Assembly: GCA_021414165.1 (NCBI GenBank)
Contig: JAIOPA010000315.1
Coordinates: 1-6,715, forward strand
Direction: 5' to 3'
DNA: 6,715 nt
Origin: Candidatus Eiseniibacteriota bacterium
Lineage (GTDB): Bacteria > Eisenbacteria > RBG-16-71-46
Part shown: positions 1 to 6,715 of the stretch, piece by piece
How positions within the stretch are numbered: the first letter of the stretch is position 1
How the letters are laid out: each line of letters opens with the position of its first letter
Position numbers and translations under genes: made by a program
The notes under the pieces: generated by a model
Databases searched by the model: none
What the model saw: the letters and a program-made list of their open reading frames with translations, nothing else
Told to the model about the DNA's origin: nothing

Positions 1-1
1 C

Positions 2-1834
<1,833 letters not shown>

Positions 1835-1836
1835 GC

Positions 1837-2724
1837 ATGCTTGATAGCTACCGTGATCTGGTGCGCCTGGCCCTGCAGGAAGACGTGGGCACGGGCGACG
1901 TGACCACTTTGAATGCCTTGCCCGCGAACATCGGGGCGCGCGCCGCCATGGTGGTGAAGGCGCCCGGTGTGGTCTCGGGCATCGATCTCGCCAAGATGGC
2001 GTTCGAGCTGCAGGACCCCACGCTCAAGTTCAAGGCCACCGCCAAGGACGGGCAGTTCATCGAGCCGGGCACGGCCGTGGCCACGGTCACGGGTTCGGTC
2101 GCCAGCATCATCACCGCCGAGCGCACCGCCTTGAACTTCGTCATGCGGCTCTCGGGCATCGCCACGCTCACGCGGCGCTACGTCGATGCCATCGCCGGCA
2201 CGGGTGCGGCCATTCTCGACACGCGCAAGACCACGCCCATCATGCGGCTGCTCGAGAAGTACGCGGTGCTCTGCGGCGGTGGGCAGAATCACCGGTTGGC
2301 GCTCTGGGACATGTACCTCGTGAAGGACAACCACATCCGTGCGGCGCGCGGGCTCACGAATGCGATCGATCGCATCCAGCGCACGCGCCGCGACCTGTTG
2401 CTCGAGGTCGAGGTGGAGTCCATGGACCAGTTGCGCGAGGCGTTGCGCCCCGAGGTCGATCGTATCCTGGTCGACAACCAGCCGGTCGACGTGGTCAAGC
2501 GCTGCGTCGAAGAGGTGGACCGCTGGTACGCGCAGAACCCGCCGGATCATCCGCGGGTGCGCGAGGGTGCCAAGCGCTGGCCGGAGCTCGAGGTCTCGGG
2601 CGGCATCAACCTGGAGACCGTGCGAGGCTACGCCGAGACCGGTGTGGACTACCTGTCGGTGGGCGCGCTCACGCATTCGGCGCCGGCCTTGGACCTGAGC
2701 CTGGAGATCGAGGAAGTTGGCTGA
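1837..2724 (+). CDS. nadC: Nicotinate-nucleotide pyrophosphorylase (quinolinate phosphoribosyltransferase)
   Basis: This enzyme converts quinolinate and PRPP to nicotinate mononucleotide, CO2 and PPi, the point where de novo NAD synthesis joins the common pathway; it is cytoplasmic. The 295-residue length is normal to slightly long for the family. The N-terminal domain opens with the typical L-x-E-D-x-G-x-G-D-V-T-T segment (residues 13-24). The barrel carries D-T-R-K-T-T-P (128-134), G-G-G-Q-N-H-R (147-153), K-D-N-H (163-166, phosphate/substrate lysine), E-V-E-V-E (190-194) and V-D-N (212-214), followed by L-E-V-S-G-G-I and the V-D-Y-L-S-V-G-A-L-T C-terminal phosphate-binding segment. Between V-D-N and L-E-V-S-G there are about 18 more residues than in E. 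coli NadC. The ATG at 1837 lies 2 bases after the uvrB stop and follows a GAAAGGA Shine-Dalgarno (1821-1827) with 9-base spacing. No nadA or nadB is present in the window. Confidence 0.97.
   Translation: MLDSYRDLVRLALQEDVGTGDVTTLNALPANIGARAAMVVKAPGVVSGIDLAKMAFELQDPTLKFKATAKDGQFIEPGTAVATVTGSVASIITAERTALNFVMRLSGIATLTRRYVDAIAGTGAAILDTRKTTPIMRLLEKYAVLCGGGQNHRLALWDMYLVKDNHIRAARGLTNAIDRIQRTRRDLLLEVEVESMDQLREALRPEVDRILVDNQPVDVVKRCVEEVDRWYAQNPPDHPRVREGAKRWPELEVSGGINLETVRGYAETGVDYLSVGALTHSAPALDLSLEIEEVG
2703..2719 (+). promoter_or_regulatory. Candidate ribosome binding site and TTG start for birA
   Basis: GGAG at 2703-2706 lies 10 bases before the TTG at 2717. A second purine run (GAGGAAG, 2710-2716) abuts the start codon and is too close to act as a normal Shine-Dalgarno for it. 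The TTG sits inside the last codons of nadC, so initiation probably depends on ribosomes finishing nadC. I saw no in-frame ATG that would give a better start. The choice is inferred from context. Confidence 0.45.
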
Positions 2725-3538
2725 CCCGTTCGATCGTGCGCGCTACACGGCCCGCCTGAACACGCGGCAGGCCGGCGTGCGCCTGTTGGTGCGGGAGACC
2801 ACCGCGTCCACGAACGACGACGCGTGGGAGGCCATGGCCACGCTGGGCGACGGTGCGGCCGTGATCGCGCTCGAGCAGACCGCCGGCCGTGGCCGGGCGG
2901 GCCGTTCGTGGGCGCACGCCCCGGGCAAGGGGCTGGCGCTCTCGGTCGCGTTGCGACTGGGCTGCGACGTGCGCCAGGCCGGCGTGATCCCGCTGGCCGC
3001 GGGGCTCGCGGTGACGCAGGCGGCCCACGCGCTGGGCGTGAAGTCGGCGCGGCTCAAGTGGCCGAACGACGTGCTCGTGGGCGGCGCCAAGCTGGCCGGA
3101 GTGCTGTGCGAGGTGCGGCGCGCGCCGGGTGGGGGCGATGCGGTGGTCATCGGCATCGGGCTCAACGTGGCGCACACGGCCCAGGACTTCCCGGCGGAAC
3201 TGGCCGGTCTGGCCACCTCGCTCAAGCTGGCGGGCGCCGAGGTCACGCTGGAGGACGCGGCGGCCGAAGTACTCAACAGGCTCGAACCCCTGTGGAACGA
3301 ACTCCAGGAGGGTGACCGCGCGGCCGTACTGGCCGAATGGACCCGCTGGGGGGCACACTGGGGGCAATGGATCACGGTGCGCACGCCGTCCGGACCGGTC
3401 GAAGGGACCGCCGTGCGGCTCGACACCGATGGAGGACTCGTCCTCAAGCTGGCCGAGGGCCCCGAGACGATCGTGATCGCCGGAGATGTCCACACGTCTA
3501 CGCAGGACTCATCCACGGAAGGATGTGACGTCGCATGA
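2717..3538 (+). CDS. birA: Biotin--[acetyl-CoA-carboxylase] ligase, monofunctional (no HTH domain)
   Basis: Biotin-protein ligase makes biotinyl-5'-AMP from biotin and ATP and transfers biotin to a lysine of the carrier domain of biotin-dependent carboxylases. The 273-residue protein begins almost directly with the catalytic domain. T-A-S-T-N-D (29-34) is followed by the G-R-G-R-A-G-R-S-W adenylate-binding loop (57-65), K-W-P-N-D-V (114-119), G-G-A-K-L-A-G-V-L-C-E (122-132, with the catalytic lysine K125) and G-I-G-L-N-V (146-151). A small SH3-like C-terminal domain (about 220-258) ends the protein. There is no N-terminal winged helix, so it should not act as the biotin operon repressor that E. 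coli BirA is. The assigned TTG start overlaps nadC by 8 bases. A GTG at 2777 would give a protein 20 residues shorter and cannot be excluded, but it leaves only about 8 residues before the STN motif. The stop overlaps the tatC start. Confidence 0.94.
   Translation: MADPFDRARYTARLNTRQAGVRLLVRETTASTNDDAWEAMATLGDGAAVIALEQTAGRGRAGRSWAHAPGKGLALSVALRLGCDVRQAGVIPLAAGLAVTQAAHALGVKSARLKWPNDVLVGGAKLAGVLCEVRRAPGGGDAVVIGIGLNVAHTAQDFPAELAGLATSLKLAGAEVTLEDAAAEVLNRLEPLWNELQEGDRAAVLAEWTRWGAHWGQWITVRTPSGPVEGTAVRLDTDGGLVLKLAEGPETIVIAGDVHTSTQDSSTEGCDVA
3517..3523 (+). promoter_or_regulatory. Shine-Dalgarno for tatC
   Basis: GGAAGGA is a strong anti-Shine-Dalgarno match inside the end of birA, with 11 bases between it and the ATG at 3535. 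A closer in-frame ATG at 3523 is immediately followed by TGA and cannot start the gene. This supports 3535 over the internal ATG at 3628 and retains the acidic N-terminal extension of TatC. Confidence 0.6.
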
Positions 3539-4386
3539 GCAATCCGCACCTGCCGCCCCAGGAAGAGCTGGACCCCGATCATCCGGACTACGTCGACCCC
3601 GACGAGGTCGAGGAGTCGCATGGGGCCATGCCGTTCCTGCAGCACCTGGACGACCTGCGCAAGGCGCTCTGGAAGTCGTCGCTCGCCGTGGCCGTGGGCA
3701 TGTTCGGCGGCTGGGTGCTGGCGCCGCGCATCCTGGAGGACCTGATCGCGCGCACCGTGAAGACCGCGGTCGTGCTGTCGCCGTTCGAGGGCTTCAACGA
3801 GCGCTTCAAGCTGTCGTTCATTCTAGGCATCGGCTTCGCGCTGCCGGTCGTGTTCTGGCAGATCTGGGGTTTCATTGTTCCGGGCCTCTTGAAGCGCGAG
3901 CGCACGTGGGTGCCGTATCTGGCGATCGGCTCCATGGTGCTCTTTGCGCTCGGCGCATGGGCGGCCTACGGCTACGTGGTGCCCCTGGTGATCCACGTGC
4001 TCGAGCAGTTCCTGGTGAAGGGCGTGCTCACGCAGATCCGGCTCTCGTCGCTGCTGGAGTTCGTGTACAACATGGCGCTGGCCTGCGGCATCCTCATGCA
4101 GCTGCCGCTCGTGACCATGCTGCTCACCGGTATCGGCCTGGTGAAGCCCATGTTCCTGCTGCAGCAGTGGCGTGTGGCGCTCATCGTGATCTTCGTGCTC
4201 ACCGCACTCATCACGCCGGGTGACGTGATCTCGGCGCAGGTCGTGATGGGCCTGCCCATGGTGGCGCTGTACTTCTTGAGCGTCGGTCTGTCGTTCTTCG
4301 TGGCCAAGAAGCAGTCGGCCGCCGAGAAGCTGGCGGAGGCCGAATGGGCGTCCGACTCCGACGCCGACGATGAGGACAAGAAATGA
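3535..4386 (+). CDS. tatC: Sec-independent protein translocase subunit TatC
   Basis: TatC is the six-helix inner-membrane core of the twin-arginine translocase; with TatB/TatA it binds RR signal peptides and exports folded proteins. In this 283-residue protein the cytoplasmic motif M-P-F-L-Q-H-L-D-D-L-R (32-42) precedes helix 1 (about 47-63). Then come S-P-F-E-G-F (82-87), helix 2 with P-x-x-F-W-Q-I-W-G-F-x-x-P-G-L (104-118), L-K-R-E-R (119-123; E122 matches signal-binding Glu103 of E. coli), helix 3 (126-150), helix 4 (about 173-202), helix 5 (213-227), T-P-G-D-V (227-231) and helix 6 (235-257). Residues 1-30 form an unusual acidic, Pro-rich extension and the tail after K259 is also acidic. 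The ATG overlaps the birA stop by 4 bases; GGAAGGA at 3517-3523 is a good but rather distant Shine-Dalgarno. An internal ATG at 3628 (M32) would remove the extension, but the coupled ATGA junction favours 3535. No tatA or tatB is nearby. Confidence 0.95.
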   Translation: MSNPHLPPQEELDPDHPDYVDPDEVEESHGAMPFLQHLDDLRKALWKSSLAVAVGMFGGWVLAPRILEDLIARTVKTAVVLSPFEGFNERFKLSFILGIGFALPVVFWQIWGFIVPGLLKRERTWVPYLAIGSMVLFALGAWAAYGYVVPLVIHVLEQFLVKGVLTQIRLSSLLEFVYNMALACGILMQLPLVTMLLTGIGLVKPMFLLQQWRVALIVIFVLTALITPGDVISAQVVMGLPMVALYFLSVGLSFFVAKKQSAAEKLAEAEWASDSDADDEDKK

Positions 4387-5177
4387 CCGCCGCCCGCGCC
4401 CCGCGCCGCAAGCAGGCACCGCCCACCGGACCGTTGATCACGGTCGACGTGGGCAACACCGACACCGTGGTGGGCTCGTTCCTGGGGGCCGACCTCGACC
4501 AGTCGTGGCGCATCTCGAGCCAGCGCTCGACCACCGACGAGGTGCGGCTCATGCTCGAGCAGATGCTGCGCACCGGTGCGGCCGGTAGCCCGAGCGTGCT
4601 GTGCTCGGTGGTGCCTTCGGCCACGCGCGCGTGGGCCGAGGCGCTGCGCGAACTCACCGGGCGCGATCCGCTCGAGGTCTCGGCGCGTACCTCGCCGATC
4701 CGGCTCGATGTGACCGAGCCCGACTCGGTGGGCCCGGACCGCATCGCCAATGCGCTCGCCGGCAAGCTGCTGCACGGCAGCCCGTGCATCGTGATCGACC
4801 TGGGCACGGCGACCACGTTCGATTGCATCTCCAAGCAGGGCGCGTTCGTGGGTGGGGCCATCTCGCCCGGGCTCATGACCAGCGCCGATGAGTTGTTCCG
4901 CCGCGCCGCACGGCTCTCGACGATCGAACTGCGCAAGCCCGAGAAGGCCGTGGCGCGCACGACCGCCGAGAACCTGCGCGTGGGCATGCTGTGGGGCTAC
5001 GCCGGATTGGTCGACGCGCTCGTGCGCCGCATGCGCAACGAACTCGGCGGCCGCCCGAAGGTGGTGGCGACCGGAGGCCTTGCGCGGCTGGTGGCGCCGG
5101 AGTGCGAGACGGTGGATCTGGTGGACGACGGCCTCACGTTGAAGGGCCTGCGGTTGTACTGGGAGGCTTCGCGATGA
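4383..5177 (+). CDS. coaX: Type III pantothenate kinase
   Basis: CoaX phosphorylates pantothenate with ATP, the first committed step of coenzyme A synthesis. It is a cytoplasmic, usually dimeric member of the ASKHA (acetate and sugar kinase/Hsc70/actin) fold that needs a monovalent cation and, unlike CoaA, escapes CoA feedback inhibition. The 264 residues match the family length. Signatures are V-D-V-G-N-T-D-T (21-28, the phosphate-1 loop with D22), C-S-V-V-P (74-78), G-P-D-R-I-A-N-A (117-124, D119 as the likely catalytic base), I-D-L-G-T-A-T-T-F-D (138-147, phosphate-2), G-G-A-I-S-P-G (157-163) and A-T-G-G-L-A near the C-terminus (adenosine region). A short basic Pro/Arg-rich leader (about residues 3-17) precedes the first beta strand. 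The ATG overlaps the tatC stop by 4 bases and has GAGGA at 4372-4376 with 6-base spacing. birA and coaX are often neighbours in bacteria; here tatC stands between them. Confidence 0.96.
   Translation: MTAARAPRRKQAPPTGPLITVDVGNTDTVVGSFLGADLDQSWRISSQRSTTDEVRLMLEQMLRTGAAGSPSVLCSVVPSATRAWAEALRELTGRDPLEVSARTSPIRLDVTEPDSVGPDRIANALAGKLLHGSPCIVIDLGTATTFDCISKQGAFVGGAISPGLMTSADELFRRAARLSTIELRKPEKAVARTTAENLRVGMLWGYAGLVDALVRRMRNELGGRPKVVATGGLARLVAPECETVDLVDDGLTLKGLRLYWEASR
5161..5166 (+). promoter_or_regulatory. Shine-Dalgarno for the M28 peptidase gene
   Basis: GGGAGG lies in the last codons of coaX, 7 bases before the ATG at 5174. Spacing and strength are near ideal. The start places the charged residues K2 and R3 directly before the hydrophobic core of the signal peptide, so this start and the signal peptide assignment support each other. 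Confidence 0.65.
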
Positions 5178-6715
5178 AGCGGTGGTATGCGGTGTTCGTG
5201 CTGGTGGCCTGCATGGCGATCCCGGGCGTAGCTCATGCGGCCACGGCCGTGGCCAAGGCCAAGCCGGTCAAGCTCGCCGCACGCGACACGCTGGCCGTGA
5301 AGGCACTGGTGCGCACGCTCGCCGATCCGCGCTGGCAGGGCCGTGGCATCGGCACCGCCGGTATCGACTCGGCGGCACACTGGATCGCGGCGCGCATGAA
5401 GGGCGCGGGCTTCGAACCGGCGGGCGAGAACGGCACGTGGTTCCAGCCGTTCGATGTGACCACCGGTGTGGTGGCCGAGCCGCCGTGCGAGCTACGGACC
5501 ACGCGGCACGAGTTCGCGCTGGGTGACGCCCTGCAGCCGCTCGGGTTCTCGAACAACGGCAGCGCGCATGCGCGCGTGGTGTTCGCGGGCTACGGCATCA
5601 CCGCACCCGGCTTTGAATGGGACGACTACGCCGGCATCGACGTGCACGATGCGCTCGTGCTGGTGCTCACCAACGAGCCGGGCGAGATGGACAGCCTGAG
5701 CAAGTTCGATGGCTCACTCAACACGCCGTTCGCCGACCTGCGCACCAAGGCGATCAATGCGCGCGAGCATGGCGCGTTAGGCCTGCTGGTGGTGAACGGG
5801 CCCCAGCATCATGCGGGCGAGCCCGTCCGTGCGCCGTCTCGCGATGGCGAGGGCTACATGACCAGCGGTCTGTTGGGCGCCTGGATCGGCGAGGACGCCG
5901 CGAACGCGCTGCTCGCCGCCAACGGCACCACGCTGGCCGCGGCACAGGCCGCCATCGAGAACGCCCGTGCGCCGCGCTCGTTCGCGCTGGCCGACAGCGC
6001 GCGGCTCACGGTGAACATCAAGCGCACGCGCGCCGAGACGCGCAACGTGGTGGGCCGCCTGCGCGGTGCCGACACCACGCGCACGCTGGTGGTGGGGGCG
6101 CACTACGATCATCTGGGCATGGGCGGGCCGTCGTCGCTGGCCCCCAACGCGCACGAGCCACACGTGGGCGCCGACGACAACGCCTCGGGTGTGGCCGCCA
6201 TGCTCACCGTGGCCGAGCGTCTGGGCGCACGCGCGCGCAAAGGCTGGAAGCCGCAGCACGACCTCGTGGTGAGCGCGTTCAGTGCCGAGGAGATCGGTCT
6301 CGTGGGTTCGGCGCACTTCACCGATGCATCTTCGCCCGCTCTGGCATCCGTGGAGGCCATGCTCAACATGGACATGGTGGGCCGTCTGCGCGACAACAAG
6401 GTCCAGGTGATGGGGGTGGGCACCGCCGCGGCACTACCGGCCATGGTCACCGCCACCAACACGGCGGTGGGCGAGGCGCACTTCGACTTGAAGACCAGCG
6501 AGGACGGTTACGGTCCCTCGGACCACCAGTCGTTCTACAAGAAGAACATCCCCGTGCTCGCGCTGTTCACCGGCTCGCACGCGGATTACCACAAGCCCAG
6601 CGACACGTGGGACAAGATCCATGGCGCGGGCCTGCTGCGCGTGGCGCGCTACGCCGAGGCGCTGGTCGATTCGCTCGATGCGCGGCCGCGTCTGGCGTTC
6701 ACCAAGGCCAAGGCC
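5174..6715 (+). CDS. Exported M28-family zinc metallopeptidase with PA domain, 3' partial
   Basis: This is a predicted secreted or periplasmic zinc aminopeptidase-like enzyme of clan MH, family M28. The frame stays open for 514 codons to the right edge. Residues 1-22 form a signal peptide (Lys/Arg start, hydrophobic core, A-H-A cleavage site before A23). An Ala/Lys linker and an N-terminal helix region lead to a protease-associated (PA) insert at about 125-250 (A-G-Y-G-I near 138-142, L-L-V-V-N-G later). The catalytic domain starts near R-N-V-V-G (290-294) and has a complete two-zinc set: H310 (H-Y-D-H-L-G), bridging D334 (A-D-D-N-A-S-G), catalytic E372 and zinc ligand E373 (S-A-E-E-I-G), D400 (N-M-D-M-V-G) and H473 (Y-H-K-P-S-D-T-W). 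With all ligands in place and the Y-H-K-P-S-D segment passed, only a short C-terminus is probably missing. The ATG overlaps the coaX stop by 4 bases, with GGGAGG at 5161-5166. The exact substrate cannot be read from sequence. Confidence 0.93.
   Translation, partial: MKRWYAVFVLVACMAIPGVAHAATAVAKAKPVKLAARDTLAVKALVRTLADPRWQGRGIGTAGIDSAAHWIAARMKGAGFEPAGENGTWFQPFDVTTGVVAEPPCELRTTRHEFALGDALQPLGFSNNGSAHARVVFAGYGITAPGFEWDDYAGIDVHDALVLVLTNEPGEMDSLSKFDGSLNTPFADLRTKAINAREHGALGLLVVNGPQHHAGEPVRAPSRDGEGYMTSGLLGAWIGEDAANALLAANGTTLAAAQAAIENARAPRSFALADSARLTVNIKRTRAETRNVVGRLRGADTTRTLVVGAHYDHLGMGGPSSLAPNAHEPHVGADDNASGVAAMLTVAERLGARARKGWKPQHDLVVSAFSAEEIGLVGSAHFTDASSPALASVEAMLNMDMVGRLRDNKVQVMGVGTAAALPAMVTATNTAVGEAHFDLKTSEDGYGPSDHQSFYKKNIPVLALFTGSHADYHKPSDTWDKIHGAGLLRVARYAEALVDSLDARPRLAFTKAKA

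Noticed and set aside
2075..2086. 12-bp palindrome CCGTGGCCACGG in nadC
   Set aside because: Short and GC-only; palindromes of this length are expected by chance in sequence of this composition.
2743..3645. Minus-strand open frame of 300 codons opposite birA and the start of tatC
   Set aside because: Ser/Ala/Pro-rich translation with no motif; the opposite strand encodes a complete biotin ligase. It is a compositional shadow.
3486..4223. Plus-strand open frame of 245 codons overlapping the birA end and tatC in another frame
   Set aside because: Ala/Arg/Gly-rich translation typical of an out-of-frame reading of GC-rich DNA; tatC in its own frame has all family motifs and six membrane helices.
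5201..5212. Lipobox L-V-A-C (residues 10-13) marking the M28 peptidase as a lipoprotein
   Set aside because: The cysteine is followed by more hydrophobic residues (M-A-I-P-G-V-A) and the segment before it is short for a lipoprotein signal; cleavage after A-H-A fits better.
5777..6316. Minus-strand open frame of 179 codons opposite the M28 peptidase
   Set aside because: Lies opposite the PA and zinc-binding region of a well-supported gene and shows no domain features.

Overview
The window is a fully coding, GC-rich stretch of bacterial chromosome. Six genes lie head to tail on the + strand with essentially no intergenic DNA. Two are cut by the window edges: the first lacks its 5' end and the last lacks its stop codon. 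In order they are uvrB (excision repair helicase), nadC (quinolinate phosphoribosyltransferase), birA (biotin-protein ligase without a DNA-binding domain), tatC (twin-arginine translocase core subunit), coaX (type III pantothenate kinase) and a secreted M28 zinc peptidase with a PA domain.

The organism is a high-GC bacterium that appears Gram-negative-like. The strong G/C bias at third codon positions, the monofunctional biotin ligase, the type III rather than type I pantothenate kinase and the exported PA-M28 peptidase would fit Gemmatimonadota or a similar environmental phylum. That placement is an inference from gene content and not a database match.

Layout: uvrB (2-1834) and nadC (1837-2724) are 2 bases apart. 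nadC and birA (TTG start at 2717) overlap by 8 bases. birA/tatC (3535), tatC/coaX (4383) and coaX/peptidase (5174) each overlap by 4 bases, in ATGA stop/start junctions. This spacing argues for one polycistronic transcript with translational coupling. No promoter, terminator, RNA gene, repeat array or mobile element was seen, and no non-coding gap exceeds 2 bases.

Three of the six genes serve cofactor metabolism: NAD synthesis (nadC), attachment of biotin to carboxylases (birA) and the first step of CoA synthesis (coaX). The repair gene, the Tat translocase gene and the exported peptidase have no evident biochemical link to them. The peptidase signal peptide looks Sec-type, so its position after tatC does not by itself make it a Tat substrate.

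I found no new biological system here. The observations worth a second look are modest: highly acidic cytoplasmic tails on TatC, an insertion of about 18 residues in NadC, tatC placed between birA and coaX, a Tyr-to-Phe change in the UvrB beta-hairpin, and two perfect 16-bp palindromes inside genes.
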